A DNA stretch of 64,000 nt from Nocardia terpenica. GTDB taxonomy: Bacteria; Actinomycetota; Actinomycetes; Mycobacteriales; Mycobacteriaceae. The stretch spans positions 558,001 to 622,000 of the forward strand of contig NZ_JABMCZ010000005.1 in the NCBI RefSeq assembly GCF_013186535.1. Reading direction: 5' to 3'. A program made the position numbers and the translations under genes. Below the pieces are notes generated by a model that was not told where the DNA came from, did no database searches, and saw only the letters and a list, made by a program, of their open reading frames with translations. Positions 56,415-64,000 of the stretch are shown piece after piece (positions within the stretch are counted from its first letter, which is position 1; the number at the start of each line of letters is the position of its first letter).

Positions 56415-57452
56415 ATGAGCGCGGTCGTCATCGCGGGGGCCGGGATCACCGGGCTGATCACGGCGGTCCGGTGCGCCCGCGCCGGGCATCGGGTCACGGT
56501 CGTGGACCGCGGCCCCATCCCGAACCAGGGGTCGAGCTCGTTCGACCAGCATCGGGTGCTGCGCGCGTTGACGGCCGAGAACACCGGCGCGGCAGCGGCA
56601 TTGCACCGCCGCTGGCTGGGCCTGCAGGCGCTGCTCGGCGGCCGCTTCTACCGCCGTGTCGGGGTGGTCTCCGGGTGGCCCGCCGAGCACGCCGACGCGG
56701 CCCGCGACGCCGCCGACCGGGCCGGGGTGCGGATCGCCGTGCTGGAGCCGGATCGGTTGCCGCACATCGTGTTCCCGGAAGGGTATCTCGGCGTGCGGGA
56801 GCTGGACGCCGGGGTGCTGCTGGCCGAACGGGTGCTGCACGCGGCCGTGCGCTGGCTGCGCGGGCATCCGGCGGTCACGCTGCGGCCGTGGACGGAGGTG
56901 GTCGGCGTGGACACCGCCGCCGCCCGCCTGGATCTGGCCGACGGTGGTTGTCTCGCAGGCGATCTCGTGCTCGTGGCCGCGGGGGCGTGGACCCGCGACC
57001 TGGTGCGCACCGATACCGAGGTGCACCGGCAGACCATCGTCTACGTGCGCCCGCCCGCCGAGCTGGAGCGCTGGTGGCAGCACGCGCCGACCGCGGGCGG
57101 GGTCGGCGACGACGGCACCGGCTGGCTGCTGCCGCCCGGCGACGGCACGCTGCTCAAGCTGAGCTCCACCACCATGTGCCGGACCGTGTCCACCCTGGCC
57201 GAGCCCGACGACCTCGACCGCGCCACCGCCGACCACTGCCGGGAACGCCTGCTCGCCGGGCCCCGGCGCTACCCGATCGTCGCGATCAAACACTGCCACT
57301 ACACCGTCGACGCCCGCACCGGCGGCGCCGCCCTGGAACGGGTCGGCCCGGCCGTGTGGGCACGCGCGGCCGTCGGCGGCGACGGCTTCCGTACCGCCCC
57401 GCTGATAGCCGACCGCATCGCCGAACTGGCCGCCACCCCCCTCGCGGCCTGA
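56415..57452 (+). CDS. DAO-family FAD-dependent oxidoreductase (hydrazine-releasing oxidase, predicted)
   Basis: A 345-residue D-amino-acid-oxidase/glycine-oxidase-fold flavoprotein. FAD motif GAGITG is at residues 8-13, followed by VVDRGPIPNQGSSSFDQHRV. A central AARLDLADGG segment and a C-terminal GGDGFRTAPLIAD FAD contact are present. It starts 1 bp after the MetRS-like stop. In s56-p1 biosynthesis the equivalent flavoenzyme (Spb36, recalled) oxidatively cleaves the lysine-glycine hydrazine to release hydrazinoacetic acid and an aminoadipate semialdehyde. That role fits the order here, though the exact substrate is inferred. Confidence 0.85.
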   Translation: MSAVVIAGAGITGLITAVRCARAGHRVTVVDRGPIPNQGSSSFDQHRVLRALTAENTGAAAALHRRWLGLQALLGGRFYRRVGVVSGWPAEHADAARDAADRAGVRIAVLEPDRLPHIVFPEGYLGVRELDAGVLLAERVLHAAVRWLRGHPAVTLRPWTEVVGVDTAAARLDLADGGCLAGDLVLVAAGAWTRDLVRTDTEVHRQTIVYVRPPAELERWWQHAPTAGGVGDDGTGWLLPPGDGTLLKLSSTTMCRTVSTLAEPDDLDRATADHCRERLLAGPRRYPIVAIKHCHYTVDARTGGAALERVGPAVWARAAVGGDGFRTAPLIADRIAELAATPLAA

Positions 57453-57469
57453 CCTCGAAAGGACTCGCA

Positions 57470-58765
57470 ATGACCACCAACGACGCGTTGCTCGCGATCG
57501 GCAGCGGGCTGCATCTGTATCGGGAGTACCTGGTGCGCTCCGCGCATGCGCGGGCCCGCGCGCTGGGCCTGGATCTGGTGCTGCTCAACAACATCGAACC
57601 GACCTGGCAGCGCGACTACTTCGACGACATCACCGTCGCCAACCTGTTCGATCACGCCATCCTCGCCGAGCGGGCGCGCGAGATCGCGGCCCGCCGCACC
57701 ATCGTCGGGGTGATGTGCTGGGACGAGCCGCTGGTGCAGCCCGCCGCCGATCTGGCCGAGGAGTTCGGCGTGCCGGGCCTGAGCGCCGACGGCGTGCGCG
57801 GCTGCCGCGACAAGAACCGCACCCGCTCGGTGCTCACCGCGGCCGGGCAGCTGCAGCCGCGATTCGAGCTGACCCACACCGTCGAACAGGCCCGGGCCGC
57901 CGCCGCGCGGATCGGATACCCGGTCGTGGTGAAGCCGCAGGCGCTGGGCGCCAGCATGGGCGTGATCCTGGCCGCCGACGCGGACGAGCTGGACGCGGCC
58001 TTCGGGGTGGCGGCGGGCGCCAGCGCCATCGGCGACGAGCCCTACCGCGGCACCGCCATCGTGGAGGAGTACGCGGCGGGCCCGGAGATCAGCATCGACG
58101 CCGCGGTGTACAAGGGCGAGTATCTGCCGATGTTCGTGGCGCGCAAGCGAACCGGGCTGGAACCGTACTTCGAGGAGGTCGGCCACATCGTCGACGCCGC
58201 CGATCCGCTGCTGCGGCACGCCGCCCTGCTCGACACGCTGGCCCGCGCGCACCGGGAACTCGGCGTGGAGAACGGCATCACGCACAGCGAGGTCAAGCTC
58301 ACCGATCGCGGCCCGCTGATCATCGAGATCAACGGTCGCCTGGGCGGCGACCTGATCCCGTTCCTCGGCAAGATCGCCACCGGCATCGACCCGGGCGAGG
58401 TGCTGGTCGACATCGCCACCGGCCGCCGCCCCACCCTCACCCCGACCCGGAATGCGGTGGCGGGCATCCGATTCGGCTATCCGGAGCGCGACTGCGTGGC
58501 GCGCGCGGTGCGGGTGCCCGAGCACGCCCCGGGCCTGGTCACCGCCGCCGCCATGGTGGAGCCGGGCGCCGAATTGCGGCTTCCCCCCGGCGGTTACATC
58601 GCCCGGCACTCGTTCGTGGTGTGCGAGGCGTCGGACCCGCAGCGCTGCGACGCCCTGCTCGATGCCGCCGCCGCCCTGGTCGAGGTGGACGGCGAACCGC
58701 TCGAACCACTCGCCGCCGGTGCGACGTTCACGCTCCCGGCCGGACTCCTGGACGCCGACAAATGA
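57470..58765 (+). CDS. ATP-grasp carboxylate-amine/thiol ligase
   Basis: A 431-residue ATP-grasp enzyme. An N-terminal Rossmann-like part (ITVANLFDHAILAERAREI) precedes the ATP lid YPVVVKPQALGASMGV with Lys155. The metal site EINGRLGGD has Glu286 and Asn288. The layout matches L-amino-acid ligases and carboxylate ligases of natural-product pathways. It would activate a carboxylate as acyl phosphate and join it to an amine, e.g. hydrazinoacetate to an amino acid. GAAAGGA precedes the ATG at 57470. It overlaps the next gene by 4 bp. Confidence 0.88.
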   Translation: MTTNDALLAIGSGLHLYREYLVRSAHARARALGLDLVLLNNIEPTWQRDYFDDITVANLFDHAILAERAREIAARRTIVGVMCWDEPLVQPAADLAEEFGVPGLSADGVRGCRDKNRTRSVLTAAGQLQPRFELTHTVEQARAAAARIGYPVVVKPQALGASMGVILAADADELDAAFGVAAGASAIGDEPYRGTAIVEEYAAGPEISIDAAVYKGEYLPMFVARKRTGLEPYFEEVGHIVDAADPLLRHAALLDTLARAHRELGVENGITHSEVKLTDRGPLIIEINGRLGGDLIPFLGKIATGIDPGEVLVDIATGRRPTLTPTRNAVAGIRFGYPERDCVARAVRVPEHAPGLVTAAAMVEPGAELRLPPGGYIARHSFVVCEASDPQRCDALLDAAAALVEVDGEPLEPLAAGATFTLPAGLLDADK

Positions 58766-59085
58766 TCAATTACGAGGGCAGGCGCTTCCGCAATCCCGCC
58801 TCCGACGACGGCGTGATCGCCCGCTACCACCAGGCCGGTGATCTGGTGTGGGCGCACTTCTCCGGCGGCCACGTGCGCCGCGGCAGCATCACCGGGCTCG
58901 TCGACGACGCCGGGGCGCTGCGGATGGCCTACACGATGGTGCTGGCCGACGGCGAGATCGTCACCGGCTTCACCCACAGCACGCCGGAGACCGACGGCGG
59001 CGGGCCGCTGCGGTTGCGCGAGGAATGGGAGCGGTACGGGCCCAACAGTTCTCGCGGCACCTCCTACCTCGAGGAGGTGCCGTGA
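58762..59085 (+). CDS. Small conserved protein (often mislabelled N-acetylglutamate synthase)
   Basis: A 107-residue beta-rich protein: INYEGRRFRNPASDDGVIARYHQ, then GDLVWAHFSGGHVRRGSITG, and a final RLREEWERYG...SYLEEV. This matches a widespread family of 105-115 residues frequently annotated as n-acetylglutamate synthase without evidence. It overlaps both neighbours (ATGA and GTGA), so it is co-translated with the ligase and the flavin oxidase. It has no catalytic motif I can identify; a binding or chaperone-like role is possible. Confidence 0.75.
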   Translation: MINYEGRRFRNPASDDGVIARYHQAGDLVWAHFSGGHVRRGSITGLVDDAGALRMAYTMVLADGEIVTGFTHSTPETDGGGPLRLREEWERYGPNSSRGTSYLEEVP

Positions 59086-60428
59086 ACGGGCTGCAGGAGC
59101 TCGTCGCGGGCCGCCTGCACTATCCGGGTGACGCCGGATTCGCGGCGGCCACCGCGCCGTTCAACAAGCGCTACGCCGATGTCCGCCCGGCCGCGGCGCT
59201 GTCGGTGCGCGATGCCGCCGACGTGTCGCGCGCCCTGGTCTGGGCGCGGGAGTGCGGGGTGTCGATCGTGCCGCGCGGCGGTGGCCACAGCTATGCGGGC
59301 TACTCCACCGGCACCGGCCTGGTGCTGGATCTGCGGGCGCTCGACCGGATCCGCGTCGACGCCGACGCCGGGCTGGTGACGGTGGGCGGCGGGGCCCGCG
59401 GCGGCGCGATGTACGCGGCGCTGGAGCGCAGCAATCTGGCGTTCCCGCTGGGCAATTCGGACGAGGTCGGGATCGGCGGGCTGACCCTGGGCGGCGGCGT
59501 GGCGGCGGTGTCGCGCGCGTTCGGGCTGACCTGCGACACGCTCGTCGAGACCGAGATCGTGCTCGCCGACGGCAGCATCCGGGTGTGCAACGCGACCGAG
59601 AACGCGGATCTGTTCTGGGCGTGCCGGGGTGGTGGTGGCGGCAATTTCGGCGTCAACACCTCGTTCACCTTCCAGGCCGTCGAGCCGCGGCCGAGTTCGA
59701 CGGTGCTGCTGCTGTGGGAGTGGCGGTATGCCCGCGAGGTGCTGGCGGCGATGCAGGAGGTGATGGCGGCCGCGCCGGACGAGTTCGCCGCTCGCATCGG
59801 CGCGGCCCGCGCGGGCAACGACCCCGCCCTGGTGTCGGTGGTGGGCCAGCACCTCGGTCCCGCAACGGAATTGCGCGAGCTGCTGGCCCCGGCGCTGGCG
59901 ACCGCGCCGCCGCTGCGCTGCGCCATCGAGGACGCCACCTACTGGGAGGCCAAGGATTTCCTGCACCACGAGACCTCCGGCGACCCGTTCGCGGTGCGCA
60001 CCCGCACCACGCCGAAACCGTTGGCGGAGGCGGGAGTCGAGGCCATCGTCGCCGCGGTGGACCGCTGGCCCGGCAGCGGCAACCCCGACGGCGGCGGCGT
60101 GGCCCTGTTCACCTGGGGCGGCGCGATCAACCGAATCCCGGTCTCCGACACCGCGTTCCCGCACCGCGACGTGCTGTTCCTGATCTCCATGGACACCTCG
60201 TGGAGCACCACCGACCCCGCCCACACGGTCTGGTCCAACCTGGAATGGCTGGACGGCCTGCACGAGGAGATGGCCGCCCACGCCACCCCCTCCTCCTACC
60301 TCAACTTCACCGACCCCTCCCTCACCGACTGGCGCACCGCCTACTACGGCCCCAACCACACCCGCCTGGCCCAAATCAAACGCCGCTACGACCCCCACCG
60401 CGTCTTCGACTTCCCCCAGGCGGTATGA
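59082..60428 (+). CDS. BBE-type FAD-linked oxidase with bicovalent flavin sites
   Basis: A 448-residue berberine-bridge-enzyme-like oxidase. The PP-loop RGGGHSYAGYS carries His69 for 8-alpha FAD linkage, and GLTCDTL carries Cys151 for the second (6-S-cysteinyl) link. FWACRGGGGGNFG and the C-terminal BBE segment YYGPNHTRLAQIKRRYDP are intact. GTG 59082 overlaps the preceding stop. Such oxidases use O2 to dehydrogenate bulky substrates; here oxidation of a hydrazine to a hydrazone or azo group is a plausible, unproved task. Confidence 0.88.
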   Translation: MNGLQELVAGRLHYPGDAGFAAATAPFNKRYADVRPAAALSVRDAADVSRALVWARECGVSIVPRGGGHSYAGYSTGTGLVLDLRALDRIRVDADAGLVTVGGGARGGAMYAALERSNLAFPLGNSDEVGIGGLTLGGGVAAVSRAFGLTCDTLVETEIVLADGSIRVCNATENADLFWACRGGGGGNFGVNTSFTFQAVEPRPSSTVLLLWEWRYAREVLAAMQEVMAAAPDEFAARIGAARAGNDPALVSVVGQHLGPATELRELLAPALATAPPLRCAIEDATYWEAKDFLHHETSGDPFAVRTRTTPKPLAEAGVEAIVAAVDRWPGSGNPDGGGVALFTWGGAINRIPVSDTAFPHRDVLFLISMDTSWSTTDPAHTVWSNLEWLDGLHEEMAAHATPSSYLNFTDPSLTDWRTAYYGPNHTRLAQIKRRYDPHRVFDFPQAV

Positions 60429-60429
60429 C

Positions 60430-61245
60430 ATGCCCATCCCCGCAGGCAGCCAAATAGCCGAACCCGCAGTAACCTGGGCCGAATTCGACTGGGACCTCAC
60501 CCCTTTCACGGTGCCCCCCATCCCTCTCGCCATACCGGTCGCGGCCCCCGGCCAAAAGCACGCCGGGGACATAGAGAACCGGCACGCCGGGGACACTGTC
60601 GGCCCCAGCGACGAGCACTCCGGCAGCCCCGGCGACGCTCCCCCCGTCGGCCCCGGCCACACTCCTCTCATCGGCCCCGGCGTGCTTTTGGCCGGGGCCT
60701 CACCCCGCACGACCACACACCCCGGGCCGGGGGCCGACCTGCGGGCGGTCATGCGGAATTTCGCGACGGGCGTGGCGATTGCCACCACCTACGCCGACCG
60801 GCCGGAGGGTCGCGTCCATGATGCGGTCACCATCAACTCCCTGACCTCGTTGTCGCTGGATCCGCCGCTGATCGCGATCTCGATGAAGCGCGGGTCGCGG
60901 TTCGGGGCGGGGCTGGCCGAGAGCCGGGTGTGGGCGGTGTCGATTCTCGGGGGCGCGGCATTGCGGACCGCGGGGGTGTTCGCCAAGCCGCACGCGGCGC
61001 GGGCCGAGGCGTTGGCGGCGCTGCCCACCCGGCCCGGGCCGCGGACCGGTGCGCTGCTGCTGGACGCGCCGGGCTGGCTGGAATGCGTCCTCGAGCGCAG
61101 CGTCGAGGTGGGTGACCACACGCTGTTCGTCGGGGAGGTGGTGGCGGCCGGTGCGCACGACGTGGGCGACCGGCTCGTCTTCCTGCAGGGCCGATTCCAC
61201 GTCGTCGACCACATTCCCGACCATCGCCCAGGAGGCATCGCATGA
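60430..61245 (+). CDS. Flavin reductase-like protein (start uncertain)
   Basis: The C-terminal 170 residues are a flavin reductase domain (MRNFATGVAIATTYA, then INSLTSLSLDPPLIAISMKRGSRFG, AVSILGG and QGRFHVVDHIP). It would supply reduced FMN/FAD to the monooxygenase encoded next, with which it overlaps by 4 bp. The first 95 residues of the frame from ATG 60430 are Pro/Gly-rich and contain both arms of a 22-bp inverted repeat, so the true start may be a GTG near 60682 or the ATG at 60750. The 271-residue version is longer than usual for the family. Confidence 0.8.
   Translation: MPIPAGSQIAEPAVTWAEFDWDLTPFTVPPIPLAIPVAAPGQKHAGDIENRHAGDTVGPSDEHSGSPGDAPPVGPGHTPLIGPGVLLAGASPRTTTHPGPGADLRAVMRNFATGVAIATTYADRPEGRVHDAVTINSLTSLSLDPPLIAISMKRGSRFGAGLAESRVWAVSILGGAALRTAGVFAKPHAARAEALAALPTRPGPRTGALLLDAPGWLECVLERSVEVGDHTLFVGEVVAAGAHDVGDRLVFLQGRFHVVDHIPDHRPGGIA
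60547..60696. repeat. Perfect 22-bp inverted repeat with 106-bp spacer
   Basis: CCCGGCCAAAAGCACGCCGG plus GG at 60547-60568 recurs as its exact complement at 60675-60696. The spacer contains further CGGCCCCGG and CGCCGGGGAC motifs. The element lies in the unconserved start of the flavin reductase frame. It may be a small REP/MITE-like insertion or an intra-operon hairpin regulating the downstream genes. Confidence 0.75.
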
Positions 61246-62429
61246 CCATCGTCGACGAACCCCGCACCACCGAGACCCGCAGCCCCGACGCCGCGGAGAT
61301 CCTGGCCCGCGCCCAGGCGGTGGCCCCGCTGCTGCGCGAGCGCGCCGAGGAGATCGAGCGGCAGCGGCGGCTGCCCGCCGATGTGGTGGAACTGCTGCGC
61401 GACACCGGCGTCTTCCGAATGGGTTTCGGAAAGCATTGGGGCGGACCGGAATTGACCTCGATCGAACAGACCGAGGTGATCGAGGCGCTGGCCTACGGCG
61501 ACGCCTCGGCGGGCTGGTGCGCCATGATCGGTTCCGACACCGGCCTGTACGCCAACTTCCTCGCCGAACCCGTTGCGCGCGAGATGTTCCCGAGCCTGGA
61601 CATGGCGACGGCGGGCCTGCTGTTCCCGGTCGGGCGCGCCGAGATCGTGCCGGGCGGGTACCGGCTCACCGGCCGCTGGCAGTTCGGCAGCGGCATCACC
61701 CACGCCGACTGGGTGGTGTCGGGCGCGTTCCTCTACCGCGACGGCAAGCCCGAACCCGGCGCGGACGGCGACCCACACGACTCGCGGCTGATGATGGTGC
61801 CGCGGGCCGAGGTCGAGGTGATCGACACCTGGCACACCACCGGCCTGTCCGGCAGCGGCAGTTGCGATTACACCATCACCGACGTGTTCGTGCCCGAGGA
61901 GCACACGCTGGTGTTCTCGACGGTGCACGGCCCCACCGGCCCGCTGGCGCAGCCGGAGGTGCACATGCGCAATATGCCGGGTGTCCCGCTCGGCGTGGCA
62001 CGCGCCGCCCTGGATCACGTGCGCGCGGAGTCGGCCGCCCGGGCCGACGACTACCGCCTACAGGTCACCCTGGCCGACTGCGAGGCCGACCTGCACGCCA
62101 CCCGCGCCGGGGTGTACACCGCGATGCGCCGGGAGTGGGAGGTGCTGTCCGGCGGCGGCACGCTCGACGATCTCACCCCGGAAGAGCGTGCCGCGCTTCC
62201 CCTTTCGCGCCTGCACGCGTTCCGCACCGCGCGCTCGATCGTGCAGCGCCTCTACGATCTGCGCCAGACCGCGGCCATCTACCGGCCGAACCCGCTGGAC
62301 CGCTGGCTGCGCGACACGACGACGATGTGCCAGCACGTCGTCGCCCAGGACCGCATCCTCCAGTCCGCGGGCGCCCATTTGACCGGCGGCACACCGAGTT
62401 TCAGACTATGCCTGGGAATTACCGGCTAG
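61242..62429 (+). CDS. Group D flavin monooxygenase (acyl-CoA dehydrogenase fold)
   Basis: A 395-residue acyl-CoA-dehydrogenase-fold protein of the two-component monooxygenase kind (HsaA, KijD3 and VlmH relatives): LPADVVELLRDTGVFRMGF, GDASAGWCAMIGSD, and the diagnostic GRWQFGSGITHADWVVSGA. It lacks an obvious acyl-CoA pattern and is encoded directly after a flavin reductase, with which it overlaps by 4 bp. With reduced flavin it would oxygenate N or C of the substrate. N-hydroxylation of an amine or hydrazine on the way to a diazo, azoxy or nitroso group is the attractive inference. Confidence 0.85.
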   Translation: MTIVDEPRTTETRSPDAAEILARAQAVAPLLRERAEEIERQRRLPADVVELLRDTGVFRMGFGKHWGGPELTSIEQTEVIEALAYGDASAGWCAMIGSDTGLYANFLAEPVAREMFPSLDMATAGLLFPVGRAEIVPGGYRLTGRWQFGSGITHADWVVSGAFLYRDGKPEPGADGDPHDSRLMMVPRAEVEVIDTWHTTGLSGSGSCDYTITDVFVPEEHTLVFSTVHGPTGPLAQPEVHMRNMPGVPLGVARAALDHVRAESAARADDYRLQVTLADCEADLHATRAGVYTAMRREWEVLSGGGTLDDLTPEERAALPLSRLHAFRTARSIVQRLYDLRQTAAIYRPNPLDRWLRDTTTMCQHVVAQDRILQSAGAHLTGGTPSFRLCLGITG

Positions 62430-62487
62430 AGTCCGACCGTGCCCCGCTCGAGCTGCGCGCGGGCATCGGCGAGAGCGAGGGGTAGCA

Positions 62488-63492
62488 ATGCAGGTCGTGG
62501 TGTACGGCGCGTCCGGGCATACCGGGCGGTTCATCATCCGGGAGCTTCGCGAAAGAGGCTGGGACGTCGTGGTTTCCGGCCGGGACGCCGACCGGCTGGC
62601 CGCGCTGGACGGTGAGGCGCGCCCGGCGGCGGCCGACGATCCCGCGGCGCTGGATCGGGCGCTGGCGGGGGCGGCGGCCGTGGTGAACGCCGCGGGCCCG
62701 TTCGCGCGCACCGCCCACCCGCTGATCGAGGCCGCCCTGCGCGCGGGCATCCACTACGTCGATGTCGCCGCCGAGGTGGAGGTGGCCGACGAGGTGACGC
62801 GCCGCTACCAGGAGCGGGCGCAGGCCGCGGGCGTCACCATCGCCCCCTCGGTCGCGTTCTACGGCGGCCTGGGCGATCTGCTCGCCTCGGCCGCCCTCGG
62901 CGACCTGCCCGCCGCCGACGAGATCCACCTGGCCTACGCGCTCACCAGCTGGAAGCCGACCATGGGCACCCGGCGCACCTCCGACACCTCCCGGGGCCGC
63001 CGCGAGGGCAAGCGCCTGGTGTACGACGGCCGAAAGCTGGTGCTGCGCACCGATTCCGAGCCGATCTCCCGCTGGGACTTCCCGGAACCGTTCGGAACCC
63101 AGGAGGTGGTAGGCGAATTCACCACCGCCGACAGCGTCACCATCCCGCACCACCTGAAAACCGCCGCCCTGCACACCTATATGACCACCGCCCCCCTGGC
63201 CGACCTCTCCGACCCCGACCTCTCCCCACCCCCGGCCGTGGATGACCGCGGCCGCTCGGCCCAGCGCTTCCTGGTCGAAGTCGTCGTCCGCTCCGGCGCC
63301 ACCGAACGCCGCGCCCGAGCCGGAGGCCAAGACATCTACGCCGTCACGGCCCCCATCGTCGCCGCGGCCCTGCACCGCATCGTCACCACCCCCACCACCG
63401 GCGTTCTGACCGCAGGCCAGATCCCCACCCCCCGCGCCCTGCTCACCGACCTGCACCCATCCCACCTCGAGCAGCTGGAACTGCCGGACTGA
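62488..63492 (+). CDS. Saccharopine-dehydrogenase-like NAD(P)-binding protein
   Basis: A 334-residue oxidoreductase-like protein. The N-terminal Rossmann motif YGASGHTGRFIIREL is at residues 6-20, NAAGPFARTAHPLIEAA near 69-85, and YVDVAAEVEVADE follows. This is the saccharopine dehydrogenase NADP-binding/trans-acting enoyl reductase-like family. AGGGG lies 6-10 bases before the ATG at 62488. Its position 58 bp after the monooxygenase suggests that it belongs to the cluster, perhaps recycling the lysine-derived semialdehyde, but it could equally be a neighbour. Confidence 0.75.
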   Translation: MQVVVYGASGHTGRFIIRELRERGWDVVVSGRDADRLAALDGEARPAAADDPAALDRALAGAAAVVNAAGPFARTAHPLIEAALRAGIHYVDVAAEVEVADEVTRRYQERAQAAGVTIAPSVAFYGGLGDLLASAALGDLPAADEIHLAYALTSWKPTMGTRRTSDTSRGRREGKRLVYDGRKLVLRTDSEPISRWDFPEPFGTQEVVGEFTTADSVTIPHHLKTAALHTYMTTAPLADLSDPDLSPPPAVDDRGRSAQRFLVEVVVRSGATERRARAGGQDIYAVTAPIVAAALHRIVTTPTTGVLTAGQIPTPRALLTDLHPSHLEQLELPD

Positions 63493-63519
63493 CTTGGCTG
63501 TAGCGGACGGATCGCCGGG

Positions 63520-64000
63520 CTACCCGGTCGGGTCCTCGACCAATCCTTCCGCGGTGAGTTCCACCCGCCGCGTCACCCCGATCTCGTCGAGGAAGCGCGG
63601 GTCGTGGCTGACCACGATCAGCGCGCCCTCGAACCCGGCCAGCGCCTCGGTGAGGTGGCGCAGGCTGGGCAGGTCGAGGTTGTTGGTGGGCTCGTCGAGC
63701 AGCACCAGCCGCGGGGCCGGGTCCGACAGCAGCAGCATCGCCAGCGCGGCGCGCAGCCGTTCGCCGCCGGACAGCGCGCCCGCCGCCACATCGGCGTCGG
63801 CGCCGCGAAACAGGAAGCGCGCCAACTGGGCTCGCACCTGTTCGGCGGAGGCGTGCGGGGTGGCGGCGGCGACATTGTCGAACACCGAACGCCCCTCGTC
63901 GAACACGTCGAGCCGCTGCGGCAGCATCCGCCACGGCACCTTCGGCGGTTCGGCCGCGATGCGCCGCAGCAGCGTGGTCTTGCCCACGCCATTGCGGCCG
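63520..64000 (-). CDS. ABC-F ATPase, C-terminal part (cut by window edge)
   Basis: The frame is open through base 64000. It carries the Walker A loop GRNGVGKTTLLRRI at the edge, the signature LSGGERLRAALAMLL, Walker B RLVLLDEPTNNLD and the switch His in VVSHDPRFLDE. This is the second ATP-binding domain of an ABC-F protein, cytoplasmic and without membrane segments. ABC-F proteins act on ribosomes and sometimes give antibiotic resistance; here a general function is as likely as a cluster-linked one. It converges on the saccharopine-dehydrogenase-like gene 27 bp away. Confidence 0.88.
   Translation of the reverse strand, partial: GRNGVGKTTLLRRIAAEPPKVPWRMLPQRLDVFDEGRSVFDNVAAATPHASAEQVRAQLARFLFRGADADVAAGALSGGERLRAALAMLLLSDPAPRLVLLDEPTNNLDLPSLRHLTEALAGFEGALIVVSHDPRFLDEIGVTRRVELTAEGLVEDPTG

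Noticed and set aside
63520..64000. ABC-F gene as a self-resistance determinant of the cluster
   Set aside because: Only the last domain is visible, it is on the opposite strand, and ABC-F proteins are common housekeeping genes; no support for a resistance role.

Overview
The window is very GC-rich and almost wholly coding, with GTG starts and 4-bp ATGA/GTGA gene overlaps throughout. It encodes ESX-type secretion substrates, an F420-dependent (LLM-class) oxidoreductase, KorAB and candidate KstR-type operators, and its gene order resembles the M. tuberculosis alaS-rarA-aspS-hisS-ppiB-rel neighbourhood. Together these point to a mycolic-acid actinobacterium, most likely Nocardia or a close relative. 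This is inference from gene content and recalled synteny; no search was run.

Layout. (1) 1-22.6 kb is a housekeeping block: alaS (cut by the left edge), rarA, a phosphotransferase-like gene, a proline-rich membrane protein, aspS, a YpfJ-type metallopeptidase, a secreted Ala/Pro-rich protein, korAB, a radical SAM protein, an NAD-dependent epimerase, an ESX-type gene pair, an SDR and LLM-oxidoreductase divergent pair, mdh, hisS and a cyclophilin. Two TnnAACnnGTTnnA-like palindromes sit upstream of the redox genes. (2) 22.6-40.9 kb is a type IV secretion/conjugation-like locus, mostly one tightly overlapping minus-strand operon. It has a coupling ATPase, a VirB4-like ATPase with an 800-residue disordered repeat tail, an SCO6880-family protein, a TrbL/VirB6-like membrane protein, a cell-wall hydrolase, small membrane subunits, two TadZ/Ssd-like proteins and lipoproteins. 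I see no relaxase, integrase or attachment site. A degenerate short-repeat array lies at its left end. (3) 41.3-44.6 kb holds a DMT transporter overlapping tail-to-tail with rel, the (p)ppGpp synthetase/hydrolase. (4) 45.2-63.5 kb is a run of plus-strand genes that looks like a biosynthetic cluster for an N-N bond (hydrazine-derived) metabolite. (5) The right edge cuts an ABC-F ATPase gene.

The most interesting system is region 4. A lysine N6-hydroxylase, a stand-alone cupin and a stand-alone MetRS-like enzyme are encoded by three overlapping genes, followed by a DAO-type flavin oxidase. This is the recognised logic for making hydrazinoacetic acid from lysine and glycine (s56-p1, triacsin and formycin/pyrazomycin-type pathways), but in the characterised systems I recall the cupin and MetRS parts are one fused protein. 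Here the set is coupled to an ATP-grasp ligase, a bicovalent BBE-type flavin oxidase, a flavin reductase plus group D flavin monooxygenase, and a saccharopine-dehydrogenase-like protein. Upstream lie an XRE/NB-ARC regulator, an MFS exporter and two orphan oligopeptide-binding lipoproteins. The likely product is a small ligated (peptide-like) hydrazine, hydrazone, azo/azoxy or diazo compound; the structure cannot be read from sequence.

No rRNA, tRNA or CRISPR array was seen.
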